This document shows, one piece after another, positions 24,837 to 35,710 of a stretch of DNA of 64,000 bases. The position numbers and the translations under genes are program-made. Each line of letters begins with the position of its first letter. Position 1 is the first letter of the stretch. The notes under the pieces were generated by a model. The model had not been told where the DNA came from and made no database searches. It saw nothing but the letters and a program-made list of their open reading frames with translations. Location: NCBI RefSeq assembly GCF_900115265.1, contig NZ_FOVU01000001.1, positions 903,001-967,000 of the forward strand, written 5' to 3'. The stretch is from Bradyrhizobium sp. Ghvi (lineage in GTDB: Bacteria > Pseudomonadota > Alphaproteobacteria > Rhizobiales > Xanthobacteraceae).

Positions 24837-25955
24837 ATGAAGGTTACGGTCGAACGCGCGCAACTCCTGAAATCGTTGGGCCATGTCCACCGCGTGGTCG
24901 AGCGCCGCAACACGATTCCGATCCTGGGCAACGTGCTGGTCCGCGCCGAGAACGCGAACTTGTCGCTGAAGGCGACCGACCTCGACCTCGAGGTGACGGA
25001 GACGCTGCCGGCGGAGACCGCAACCGCAGGTTCCACCACCGTGCCCGCGCACATGTTCTACGACATCGTGCGCAAGCTGCCTGATGGGTCGCAGATCGTG
25101 CTGGAAGCCGACGGCGACCGCGCGGTGCTCGCGATCCGCGCCGGCCGCTCGCGCTTCACGCTGCAGACGCTGCCGGAGAATGATTTCCCCGACCTTGCCG
25201 CCGGCGAGCTGTCGCATTCTTTCAATCTCGCCGCCAAGGACGTCAAGCGGCTGATCGACCGCACCCAGTTCGCGATCTCGACCGAGGAAACGCGCTATTA
25301 CCTCAACGGCATCTATCTGCACGCCGCCGGCACCGCGAAGGCCGCGACCTTGCGCGGCGTCGCCACCGACGGTCATCGCCTCGCCCAGCTCGATCTGGTG
25401 CAGCCGAAGGGCGCCGAGGGCATGCCGGGCGTGATCGTCCCGCGCAAGACCGTCGGCGAGGTGCAGCGCCTGATCGAGGACACCGACGCCGAGATGACGA
25501 TCGAGCTGTCGCAGGCCAAGATCCGCTTCACGATCGGCAATGTGGTGCTGACCTCGAAACTGATCGACGGCACCTTCCCCGACTATGGCCGCGTCATCCC
25601 GCAGGGCAATGACAAGGAGCTCGTCGTCGACAAGAAGGATTTCGAGAACGCGGTCGACCGCGTCTCCACCATCTCCAGCGAGCGCGGCCGCGCGGTGAAA
25701 TTGTCGCTGTCCCCGGGCAAGCTGGTGCTGTCGGTGACCAATCCGGATTCCGGCAGCGCCACCGAAGAGCTCGAGGTCGAATACGCCTCCGACGCGCTCG
25801 ATATCGGCTTCAACTCGCGCTATCTCCTCGACATCGCCGCCCAGATCGAAGGCGACGTCGCAGTGCTCCGGCTCGCCGACCCCGGCTCGCCGACCCTGGT
25901 GCAAGACAAGGACGACAAGAGCGCGCTGTACGTGCTGATGCCGATGCGGGTGTGA
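24837..25955 (+). CDS. dnaN: DNA polymerase III subunit beta (sliding clamp)
   Basis: Encodes 372 residues, the standard clamp length, with three clamp domains. The start MKVTVERAQLLKSLGHVHRVVERRNTIPIL is the family N-terminus. Central features are RFTLQTLPENDFPDL and the TRYYLNGIYLH segment with VATDGHRLA. The C-terminus ends SALYVLMPMRV, the conserved face of the partner-binding pocket. It tethers the polymerase to DNA. An ORF extension upstream of 24837 lacks similarity, so the ATG at 24837 is used. Confidence 0.97.
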   Translation: MKVTVERAQLLKSLGHVHRVVERRNTIPILGNVLVRAENANLSLKATDLDLEVTETLPAETATAGSTTVPAHMFYDIVRKLPDGSQIVLEADGDRAVLAIRAGRSRFTLQTLPENDFPDLAAGELSHSFNLAAKDVKRLIDRTQFAISTEETRYYLNGIYLHAAGTAKAATLRGVATDGHRLAQLDLVQPKGAEGMPGVIVPRKTVGEVQRLIEDTDAEMTIELSQAKIRFTIGNVVLTSKLIDGTFPDYGRVIPQGNDKELVVDKKDFENAVDRVSTISSERGRAVKLSLSPGKLVLSVTNPDSGSATEELEVEYASDALDIGFNSRYLLDIAAQIEGDVAVLRLADPGSPTLVQDKDDKSALYVLMPMRV

Positions 25956-25972
25956 GGATATTTCCCCCTTTC

Positions 25973-26336
25973 GTCATGGCCGGGCTTGACCCGGCCATCC
26001 ATCGAACAAGATGACCTATCGGGTGTACATCCTCGCAAGCAAGCCCGGTGGAACACTCTACATCGGCGTCACAAACAATCTGGTTCGGCGCGTCTATGAA
26101 CATCGCGAGGGCCTGGCAGATGGTTTCACCAAACGTTACGGCGTGAAAACCTTGGTCTATTTTGAGGCGCATGACACGATCGCCGCTGCCCTTCAACGCG
26201 AAAAGAACATGAAACACTGGTCGCGCGAGTGGAAGATCGATCTGATCGCGAAGAGCAATCCCACCTGGCAAGACCTATATGGTGAAATTGCCCGCTGACG
26301 CGGGCGATGGATTGCCGGGTCAAGCCCGGCAATGAC
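25973..26336. mobile_element. GIY-YIG gene framed by inverted REP units (candidate REP-nuclease element)
   Basis: A 29-base palindromic unit at 25973-26001 reappears inverted at 26308-26336 with 27 of 29 positions matching. The two changes are a compensating pair within the stem. The 95-codon GIY-YIG gene fills the space between, starting 9 bases after the left unit and stopping 9 bases before the right one. The stop codon itself lies in a second small palindrome (CCCGCTGACGCGGG). Elsewhere in the window the same units occur as a pair with a short non-coding centre. The layout suggests a unit that has moved or been copied together. Mobility is inferred. Confidence 0.6.
26011..26298 (+). CDS. 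Small GIY-YIG nuclease-fold protein
   Basis: Encodes 95 residues with a single GIY-YIG domain of the stand-alone YhbQ/UPF0213-like type. YRVYILASKPGGTLYIGVTNN holds the two motif halves (VYIL for GIY, then YIG), with the conserved Arg in NLVRRVYEHREG. A Glu lies in LVYFEAHDT, and the C-terminal part has QREKNMKHWSREWK. Families of this fold cut DNA or act in repair, but most stand-alone members are uncharacterised. It interrupts the usual dnaN-recF neighbourhood and is tightly enclosed by palindromic repeat units. Confidence 0.88.
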   Translation: MTYRVYILASKPGGTLYIGVTNNLVRRVYEHREGLADGFTKRYGVKTLVYFEAHDTIAAALQREKNMKHWSREWKIDLIAKSNPTWQDLYGEIAR

Positions 26337-26344
26337 AGAGTGAT

Positions 26345-27481
26345 ATGACCCCCTCCCGCATTCATCGCCTGACGCTGACGCATTTTCGCAATTACCGGGC
26401 GGCGGGGCTCGAGACGGCGGCTGACATGGTGGCGTTGGTCGGGCCGAACGGGGCGGGCAAGACCAATTGCATCGAGGCGATCTCCTTCCTGTCGCCGGGG
26501 CGCGGCCTGCGGCGCGCCACGCTGGAAGATGTCGCCGACAACCAGGGCGACGGATCCTGGGCGGTCTCCGCGCAGGTTGAAGGCGCGCTGGGCCTTGCCA
26601 CGCTCGGCACCGGCATCGAGCCGCCGCGCGCGGACAGCACGGTGAGCCGGCGCTGCCGCATCGACCGCGAACCGGTGAGTTCGGCGAGCGCCTTTGGCGA
26701 CCACATCCGCATGGTGTGGCTGACGCCCGCAATGGACGGGCTGTTCATGGGTGCCGCCTCCGAGCGGCGTCGCTTCTTCGATCGCCTGGTGCTGGCGATC
26801 GACGTTGAGCATTCCAGCCGCATCAACGCGCTGGAGCGCTCCTTGCGCTCGCGCAACCGCCTGCTCGAGACGCGCAATTACGACGACCATTGGTGTGATG
26901 CGATCGAGCGCGAGACCGCCGAGCTCGCGGTCGCGGTCGCGGCCACGCGCGGCCAGACCGCGGCGCGCCTCACCGGCATGCTGAATGCGCGCGCGCAGGC
27001 GTCCGCGTTTCCGTCCGCTCGAATCGCGCTGGACGGCTGGATGGAGAACGCGCTGCTCGAGGAGCCTGCGACGTCGGTCGAGGACCGCTACCGCCAGATC
27101 CTGCGCGACAACCGGCCGCGCGATGCCATCGCCGGCCGCACCACCGACGGCCCGCATCTCACCGATCTCCAGGTCGTCTATGCGCCCAAGAGCATGCCCG
27201 CGCGCGATGCCTCCACCGGCGAGCAGAAGGCGCTCCTGATCGGCCTCGTGCTGGCGCACGCGACGCTGGTCGCGGAGATGACCGGCATCGTGCCGCTGCT
27301 CTTGCTCGACGAGGTCGTCGCCCATCTCGATCCCAGCAGGCGCGCCGCGCTGTTCGACGAGTTGCGCAAGCTCGGCGCGCAGGTATGGCTGACGGGCGCG
27401 GATCCGGCGGCGTTCACCGAGATCGGCGCGGGCGGCGAAGTCTTTGACGTCGAGAGCGGACGCGTTTCCGCCCGGCGATAG
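26345..27481 (+). CDS. recF: DNA replication/repair protein RecF
   Basis: Encodes 378 residues. RecF is an SMC-like ATPase that helps load RecA at single-stranded gaps via RecOR. IHRLTLTHFRNYRAAGLE is the N-terminus and LVGPNGAGKTNCIEAI is Walker A. The ABC signature region is ASTGEQKALLIGLVLAHA and Walker B is LLLLDEVVAHLD. All catalytic motifs look intact. It follows dnaN as usual, separated only by the GIY-YIG unit, and precedes the exported-paralogue cluster. Confidence 0.96.
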   Translation: MTPSRIHRLTLTHFRNYRAAGLETAADMVALVGPNGAGKTNCIEAISFLSPGRGLRRATLEDVADNQGDGSWAVSAQVEGALGLATLGTGIEPPRADSTVSRRCRIDREPVSSASAFGDHIRMVWLTPAMDGLFMGAASERRRFFDRLVLAIDVEHSSRINALERSLRSRNRLLETRNYDDHWCDAIERETAELAVAVAATRGQTAARLTGMLNARAQASAFPSARIALDGWMENALLEEPATSVEDRYRQILRDNRPRDAIAGRTTDGPHLTDLQVVYAPKSMPARDASTGEQKALLIGLVLAHATLVAEMTGIVPLLLLDEVVAHLDPSRRAALFDELRKLGAQVWLTGADPAAFTEIGAGGEVFDVESGRVSARR

Positions 27482-27489
27482 CCCGCTCG

Positions 27490-27519
27490 TTGAACCCGGC
27501 ATATTCCGGCCGCGACTAG
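27490..27519 (+). promoter_or_regulatory. Promoter-like element 1 of the exported paralogue cluster
   Basis: TTGAAC (27490-27495) and GACTAG (27514-27519) are 18 bases apart, the same spacing as in the elements at 28384 and 30664. The inner dyad is degraded here (GAACC, then TATTC). It is 81 bases upstream of the first paralogue. Confidence 0.6.
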
Positions 27520-27600
27520 CACTGTGAGGCCGCTGCTGGCGGTGTCGCAGCCGTTGCAATCGCGCGATCGACACGCGCGATATCCCTGGAGAGAGAGACC

Positions 27601-28359
27601 ATGATGACGGTAAGGCACGGGGCGAAAGCCCCGGCACGATGGCGGCTGTTCGTGTGCGGCCTCGCCTTGCTCGCAAGCTACGCCCTCGCGGCGAGCGCGG
27701 GCGCCTGGGTGCCGCGTCTGCCGCTGCTGTTTTCGTGCGCGCTCACGCCGGATCCCGATGCCGCCCTGCCCGCGCCGACCCGGGCCAGCTACCGCGAGAT
27801 CGGCACCACCAAGATGCTGGGCGTCGAAGCGCCGCTGCGGACCAAACTCACAGCGCGTATCCCCGCGGAGCTCGCCGACGTCCTCGCCTTCTACCGCACC
27901 GAGCTCGGCAAGCTCGGCTGGCAGGAACAGCACGCTGGCGCCGATATCGCCACCGATCACATCAGGCTCAGCTATGCGACTCCACTCGGGCCAGCGGCGC
28001 TGGAGCTCGATCGCAAGGACTCGAGCACCTCGGTCAATCTGGTGCAGCGAAACCAGCAGGCCGCGACCATGGCGCATGTCATGCCCCGGCCTGACCGCGC
28101 GGCGCTGATGCTGACAAATCTCAGCGACAAGGAAGCTGTGCTCACGCTCGACGACCACACCGTCACGCTTCCCGCGCGCGCCGGCAAGGGACGTCCCGAG
28201 GCGCCACTGTTCAACATGCCTCCGGGCAAGCATGCCTATGCCTTAAAGATCGACGGCCGCCCGGAGCGTGACGCCACGATCGAACTCGCCGCCGGCGATG
28301 CCTGGGAGGTTACAGTCGGGCCCGAGGGCGACCTCTGGTCGCCGCTGCAGCTGTATTGA
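27601..28359 (+). CDS. Exported protein, paralogue 1 (one FY-x-x-EL-x-x-x-GW module)
   Basis: Encodes 252 residues. The N-terminus has a hydrophobic export segment (LFVCGLALLASYALAASAGA). A possible lipobox-like LLFSC is at residues 42-46 but is unusually far in. From residue 56 the protein aligns along its whole length with its two downstream neighbours: LPAPTRASYREIGTT, VEAPLRTKLTARIPAELADV, LAFYRTELGKLGWQE, STSVNLVQRNQQAATMAHVM, PPGKHAYALKIDGRPERDAT, and the ending AAGDAWEVTVGPEGD...LQLY. The family and role are not recognised; periplasmic or surface location is likely. ATG with GGAGAGAGA upstream. Confidence 0.75.
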   Translation: MMTVRHGAKAPARWRLFVCGLALLASYALAASAGAWVPRLPLLFSCALTPDPDAALPAPTRASYREIGTTKMLGVEAPLRTKLTARIPAELADVLAFYRTELGKLGWQEQHAGADIATDHIRLSYATPLGPAALELDRKDSSTSVNLVQRNQQAATMAHVMPRPDRAALMLTNLSDKEAVLTLDDHTVTLPARAGKGRPEAPLFNMPPGKHAYALKIDGRPERDATIELAAGDAWEVTVGPEGDLWSPLQLY

Positions 28360-28383
28360 GCGCAGCGCCGCGGGATACCGCTG

Positions 28384-28413
28384 TTGAACCTGCCCGGTTC
28401 CATCAGCGACTAG
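28384..28413 (+). promoter_or_regulatory. Promoter-like element 2 of the exported paralogue cluster
   Basis: TTGAAC at 28384-28389 and GACTAG at 28408-28413 are 18 bases apart. A perfect dyad GAACC-TGCCC-GGTTC lies at 28386-28400, overlapping the -35-like box and the spacer. It is 58 bases upstream of the start codon. Confidence 0.65.
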
Positions 28414-28471
28414 TTGTCTGGGCCGCGCCATTTCTCGCGAAATCCAGCAGCGAAATTCAGGAGACTTGCCA

Positions 28472-30637
28472 ATGACGATGATCACGCGCGGGACACAGAT
28501 CCCGGCAGGTTGGCGGCTGCTTGCCTGCGGCCTTCTGCTGCTGGCCAGCGCTTCGCTCCCCGCGCGCGCCGACGAAGGCATCGTCGACGTCCACAGCCTG
28601 CCGAAGCTCGATGGCGCAGAGGAAGACACCTCGCGTTCCGATCGCAACACGGTGAGCTATCGTGTGCCGACCGCAGTGCCGGCGACCAGAGCCGCCGCGA
28701 AGAAGCTGTTCGCCGCCAATGGTTGGGTGCCCTATGTCCGGCCGCTCGATGAAAACAATGGCGGTCTCGTCTTCAAGAAGGGACGGCAGGGACTTTCGCT
28801 CACTCTGTGGCTCGGCGGGCCCGGTCAATCGGGGCTCGATTACTCCCCGACCCGCATCTATTCGAACGTGCCCTTCCCCGAGGGCGCTGTCGATCTCGTG
28901 TACGACGAGACCCGGCCGTATCTCGGCTGCATCGCACCCACCGCAATCGAGGCAACGGCGGACTTCTATGCGAAGGAAATGGCCGCGATCGGCTGGCGCA
29001 AGCTCACGCCCGAGACCGCCGCAAGCTGGCCGAACGCAGACCTGACGGCGTCAGTGCCGAACGGCGTGCGTGCCTTCTACGATCATCCCGACGACGATTC
29101 GACCGGGTTCTACAGGCAGAAGCCGGCGATGCTGACCTTGACGCGCCGGGACGACGGCAGGACCAATGTCGACATCAGGATCGCGCCGTTCGCGCTGGCT
29201 ACCAATCTCGAGGCCGGCGATACGGCGGGCCTGCCGGAGCCGAAACCGTACAAATCATCCTCGGGCCGTGGCAACGCCCGAACAGCCACGCGCGAGCTGA
29301 TCGTCGCGGCCCTTGCCGATCTGCCCGCCGTAGAGGCCTTCTACCATCGTGAATTTGCAGCGCGGGGCTGGACGGAAGAGGGACAAGCACCGCTCGCTCC
29401 CGGCGACGAAGTCGCGCTGAAATTCTCCTCTCCCGAGGAGAACGGCGTGCTGCATCTCGGCCGCAAATACGATTTCACCATGGTGCATTTGACCGCGCAG
29501 GTGAAAGAGAGCGTGCTCGCCGCCCGCGCCAAGGCGAAGAAGGATGCCGACGAGAAGTTCATGAAGGACGCGGAGGCGATGACCAAACAGGTCCTCGCCG
29601 AAGACGCTGTCAGGCGCAAGGCGCAGGCCGCGACGCTCTCCGATGCGCCGTTGCAGGCCCTCGCTGGCAGCAACACGCCGCTGCCGGTGCCCGAGAATGC
29701 GCAGGAGGTGGAGTCCGGCGATGGCCGGCTCGAATTCAACTCCACCTCGAGCGTGAAGGCGCTGGCCGCCTTCTACCGCGCTGCGCTGAAGCCGGCGGGC
29801 TGGAAGGAGCAGCCCTCGGTGATCAACCAGCCGAGCATGGCGGTGATGGAGTTCTCCAAGGTGGGCAAGTCGATCTCGATGACCTTGATGCAGATGGGTG
29901 CCAAGGTGAACGTCAGCGCCAACGGATCGGGCCTGCGGGTTGCAGGCGCCAAGGCTGCCCCTAGCAGCAAATCTGCGAGCGGCGATCAGGCCAGCGCGCA
30001 AGCCAAAGCGTCCGCCCCGCTCGAAGCGGACCCGGATTCTGCGCTGCCCGTGCCGAAGCAGCACAGCTCGACGTCGCTCGGCACGGCGAAACTGCCCGGG
30101 ATCGAGGTGCCGTTCCGCCGCGAGCTCGAGGCCAGCGTGCCGGCCGAGATCGGCGACGTGCTCGCATTCTATCGCCGCGAACTGACGAAGCTCGGCTGGC
30201 AAGAGAAGTCCGAAGGTGCGGTGACGACCGCCGACCATGTCCAGCTCGCCTTCGCGTCATCACAGGGACCGGCCATGTTGAAGCTCGGCCGTGCAAACGG
30301 GGAGACGTCGGTCAATCTGGTGCAGAAGAACACCGATGCCGCGACCAAGGCGGACATCATGCCCAAGCCGGGTCAGGCCAGGCTGCTGCTCGGCAATATG
30401 GGGAGCCAGGAAGCCGTGCTCACCATCAACAAGCAAACCATCAAGGTTGCGGCCGGCGCCGGTGGCCCACAATCGCCGAAGGGACCGATGCTCGATCTGC
30501 CGCCCGGCAAGTATCAGTATTCGCTCAAAATGGCAGGCCGTCCCGCCCGCAACGAAACGATCAATATCGCCGCGGGCGATGCCTGGGGCCTCATGGTGGG
30601 CCCGACCGGCGAGATACTGCCGCTGCAGATGTATTGA
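28472..30637 (+). CDS. Large exported protein, paralogue 2 (five FY-x-x-EL-x-x-x-GW modules)
   Basis: Encodes 721 residues from an ATG with AGGAG upstream; a TTG six bases earlier is less likely. The signal peptide ends near ASLPARA (residue 32). Five modules end in a conserved tryptophan: KKLFAANGW (W85), ADFYAKEMAAIGW (W175), EAFYHREFAARGW (W300), AAFYRAALKPAGW (W444) and LAFYRRELTKLGW (W576). Residues 343-385 are a charged, probably coiled-coil stretch. The last 200 residues match paralogues 1 and 3 closely, ending PTGEILPLQMY. The protein seems to have grown by module duplication. Periplasmic or envelope location is inferred; no function is known to me. Confidence 0.75.
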   Translation: MTMITRGTQIPAGWRLLACGLLLLASASLPARADEGIVDVHSLPKLDGAEEDTSRSDRNTVSYRVPTAVPATRAAAKKLFAANGWVPYVRPLDENNGGLVFKKGRQGLSLTLWLGGPGQSGLDYSPTRIYSNVPFPEGAVDLVYDETRPYLGCIAPTAIEATADFYAKEMAAIGWRKLTPETAASWPNADLTASVPNGVRAFYDHPDDDSTGFYRQKPAMLTLTRRDDGRTNVDIRIAPFALATNLEAGDTAGLPEPKPYKSSSGRGNARTATRELIVAALADLPAVEAFYHREFAARGWTEEGQAPLAPGDEVALKFSSPEENGVLHLGRKYDFTMVHLTAQVKESVLAARAKAKKDADEKFMKDAEAMTKQVLAEDAVRRKAQAATLSDAPLQALAGSNTPLPVPENAQEVESGDGRLEFNSTSSVKALAAFYRAALKPAGWKEQPSVINQPSMAVMEFSKVGKSISMTLMQMGAKVNVSANGSGLRVAGAKAAPSSKSASGDQASAQAKASAPLEADPDSALPVPKQHSSTSLGTAKLPGIEVPFRRELEASVPAEIGDVLAFYRRELTKLGWQEKSEGAVTTADHVQLAFASSQGPAMLKLGRANGETSVNLVQKNTDAATKADIMPKPGQARLLLGNMGSQEAVLTINKQTIKVAAGAGGPQSPKGPMLDLPPGKYQYSLKMAGRPARNETINIAAGDAWGLMVGPTGEILPLQMY

Positions 30638-30663
30638 TCCCGCCTGCGCCTGTAACGGCCGGA

Positions 30664-30693
30664 TTGAACCCATCAGGTTCGCAGCGCGACTAG
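30664..30693 (+). promoter_or_regulatory. Promoter-like element 3 of the exported paralogue cluster
   Basis: TTGAAC at 30664-30669 and GACTAG at 30688-30693 are again 18 bases apart. A perfect dyad GAACC-CATCA-GGTTC lies at 30666-30680. It is 74 bases upstream of the third paralogue. Confidence 0.65.
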
Positions 30694-30767
30694 TCGCCGA
30701 GGTGGCGCTCCGCTCGGAGCCGCTGGATCGCGCGAAGATCAAGACGCGCAACATCCCGGAGAGTGGC

Positions 30768-31454
30768 ATGACGACGGTAAGGCGCGGGACGAAGCTCCCG
30801 GCACGGTGGCAGCTGCTGGTGTGCGGCCTCTTGCTGCTTTCAAGCTGTTCGCAGGAGCCGCTGACCGCAGCAGATCCCCACGCCGACCTGCCCGTGCCGA
30901 CGCGCGCCAGCCACTCGAGCTTCAGTACCACGCACGCGTCCGGCATCGAAATCCCGTTCCGGACCGAGCTCAAGGTCCAGGTACCCGCAGAGCTCACCGA
31001 CGTCCTCGCCTTCTACCGCGCGGAACTCGGAAAGCGCGGTTGGCAGGAAAAGCCGGATGGCATGATGGTCGCCGCCGATCGCGCGCTGCTTGCCTTCGCT
31101 TCCCCGAAGGGGCCGGGTGTGCTGAGGCTCGACCGTGCCGAGGGCGAGACCACAGTCGACCTGGTGCAGCGAAATACAGAGATCGCGGCCAAGGCCAATG
31201 TCCTGCCCATATCAGGGCAAGCGCGGCTGATATTCGGCTATCTCGTGCCCGATGTGGCTTCGCTTGTGATCAACGATCAAACCATCAAGATCGAAGGCGG
31301 CGAAAATCATCCCCAAACCCTCGATCTGCCGCCCGGCACGTATTCGTATCAATTGCTGGTGTCTGGCCATCTGGTCCGCACCGATACCATTACCTTGGCC
31401 GCCGACGAGGCTTGGGATCTTCACGGCGATAAGGAGCCGTCTCAGGTCTACTGA
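30768..31454 (+). CDS. Exported lipoprotein, paralogue 3 (one FY-x-x-EL-x-x-x-GW module)
   Basis: Encodes 228 residues. The signal peptide LLVCGLLLLSSC ends in a good lipobox (LSSC), so the mature protein is probably a lipoprotein. It repeats the paralogue pattern: LPVPTRASHSSFSTTHASGI, EIPFRTELKVQVPAELTDV, LAFYRAELGKRGWQE, GETTVDLVQRN, LDLPPGTYSYQLLVSGHLVR. It ends AADEAWDLHGDKEPSQVY, diverging slightly from the others. The start at 30768 has a GGAG site; the frame is open far upstream but that region belongs to paralogue 2 and the promoter element. Function unknown. Confidence 0.75.
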   Translation: MTTVRRGTKLPARWQLLVCGLLLLSSCSQEPLTAADPHADLPVPTRASHSSFSTTHASGIEIPFRTELKVQVPAELTDVLAFYRAELGKRGWQEKPDGMMVAADRALLAFASPKGPGVLRLDRAEGETTVDLVQRNTEIAAKANVLPISGQARLIFGYLVPDVASLVINDQTIKIEGGENHPQTLDLPPGTYSYQLLVSGHLVRTDTITLAADEAWDLHGDKEPSQVY

Positions 31455-34172
<2,718 letters not shown>

Positions 34173-34242
34173 GCGCGTCGGGTGAGGGCTTTCTCCTCTT
34201 GGGGATATTCTCCGTAGAATTCGACGATCCCATTGCGGAAGC

Positions 34243-34287
34243 ACCCCCACCCCAGCCCCGCCCCGGCAAGCGGGAGAGGGAGCGCAC
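34243..34287. repeat. Short intergenic repeat (CCCCACCCC...GGGAGAGGGAG type)
   Basis: A 45-base C-rich then G/A-rich element with a small stem (CCCCGG / AAGCGGG region), of a kind that is dispersed in rhizobial genomes. It lies just upstream of murA and within a frame open to murA, so it should not be read as coding. Confidence 0.5.
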
Positions 34288-34385
34288 CTTGTTCGTCCAA
34301 CCAGCCTGAATTGCCCCCACGCGCAATTCGCTATAGTTTCCGCCCAAAGCAGCCCGCCCAACCTCAACAGAACAGCGAGTACCAA

Positions 34386-35681
34386 GTGGCGCCCATTCAA
34401 TACATCGTCGAGGGCGGTCACCGGCTCTCGGGTTCGATCGAACCGGCCGGCAACAAGAACTCGGCGCTGCCGATCATCGCGGCGGCGCTGCTCACCGAGC
34501 ATCCGGTGACGCTGGAGAACGTGCCGCGGATCCGCGATACCGAAACGCTGGTCGAGCTGATCCGCTCGGTCGGCGCGTCCGCGGAATGGACGGCGCGCAA
34601 TACGCTTCACATCCACGCCAAGAGCATCCGCGCCGCCGATCTCGATCCCGAGCTTTGCGTGCGGATCCGCGCTTCCATCCTGCTCGCAGGCCCCCTGCTC
34701 GCGCGCTGCGGCGAGGTGATGCTGCCGCCGCCCGGCGGCGACGTCATCGGCCGGCGCCGGCTCGACACCCACATGCTGGCCCTGGAGCAACTCGGCGCCA
34801 AGGTCACCGCGACCGACCGACTCGAATTCCGCTGCCCCAAGCTCACCGGGGCCGACGTGTTCCTGGATGAGCCGAGCGTCACCGCGACCGAGAACGCACT
34901 GGTCGCCGCGGTCGCGGCCGACGGCGTCACCTATTTGCGCAACGCGGCGTCCGAGCCGCATGTGCAGGACCTCGCGCATTTCCTGGTTGCGCTCGGCGCC
35001 AGAATCGAGGGCGTCGGCACCAACACCATGATCGTGCATGGCCCGGCGGCGCTGGGGGAAGCGACCTATCGGATCCAGCCCGACCATATCGAGGTCGGCT
35101 CGCTGGTCGGCCTTGCTGCCGTGACGCGCTCGCCGCTTCGCATCGTACGTGCAGGCGTCGAGCATCTGCGCTCGATCCGCATGGGCTTCGAGCGGCTTGG
35201 CATCGTCTGCCGGGTCGAGGGCGACGATCTCATCGTGCCGTCCAACCAGACGCTGAAGATCCAGGACGATTTCGGCGGCCACGTGCCGAAGTTGGAGGAC
35301 CAACCGTGGCCGGCGTTTCCGGCCGACCTGATGTCGATCGCGATCGTCACCGCCACGCAATGCGAAGGCGTGATCCTGATGTTCGAGAAGATGTTCGAAT
35401 CGCGGATGTTCTTCGTCGACAAGCTGATCGCGATGGGCGCGCGCATCGTGCTGTGCGACCCGCATCGCGCCATCATCGCCGGGCCCAGCCGTCTGCGCGG
35501 CGCCTCGATGATCTCGCCCGACATCCGCGCCGGCATGGCGATGCTGCTCGCCGCCGTCTGCGCCGAGGGCACCTCCACCATCAACAACGCCGACCAGATC
35601 GAGCGCGGCTATGAGCGCATCGACGAACGGCTGAACGCGCTGGGTGCGAAGATCCGCCGCGTGCCGGAGCGGAAGGGCTGA
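34386..35681 (+). CDS. murA: UDP-N-acetylglucosamine 1-carboxyvinyltransferase with Asp at the fosfomycin site
   Basis: Encodes 431 residues from a GTG; this start gives the normal MurA length and begins at the conserved N-terminus (YIVEGGHRLSG). MurA transfers enolpyruvate from PEP to UDP-GlcNAc, the first committed step of peptidoglycan synthesis. Catalytic Lys and Asn are in GNKNSALP, and other expected residues are in FPADLM and the IRAGMA segment. The loop that normally reads PGGC reads PPGGDVIGRRRLDTH: Asp119, codon 34740-34742, replaces the Cys targeted by fosfomycin. Asp at this position is known to be active and resistant in some other bacteria. A second, Cys-type murA may exist elsewhere. 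Confidence 0.93.
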   Translation: MAPIQYIVEGGHRLSGSIEPAGNKNSALPIIAAALLTEHPVTLENVPRIRDTETLVELIRSVGASAEWTARNTLHIHAKSIRAADLDPELCVRIRASILLAGPLLARCGEVMLPPPGGDVIGRRRLDTHMLALEQLGAKVTATDRLEFRCPKLTGADVFLDEPSVTATENALVAAVAADGVTYLRNAASEPHVQDLAHFLVALGARIEGVGTNTMIVHGPAALGEATYRIQPDHIEVGSLVGLAAVTRSPLRIVRAGVEHLRSIRMGFERLGIVCRVEGDDLIVPSNQTLKIQDDFGGHVPKLEDQPWPAFPADLMSIAIVTATQCEGVILMFEKMFESRMFFVDKLIAMGARIVLCDPHRAIIAGPSRLRGASMISPDIRAGMAMLLAAVCAEGTSTINNADQIERGYERIDERLNALGAKIRRVPERKG

Positions 35682-35710
35682 GGGTCGCACTCTCCTCCTA
35701 TCAATGCTCC

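Noticed and set aside
24528..25904. Long minus-strand frame opposite dnaN
   Set aside because: Shadow of dnaN with low-complexity His/Arg/Gly content.
34233..34385. N-terminal extension of murA
   Set aside because: The extension runs through a dispersed repeat (34243-34287) and has no MurA similarity; the GTG at 34386 gives the family length.
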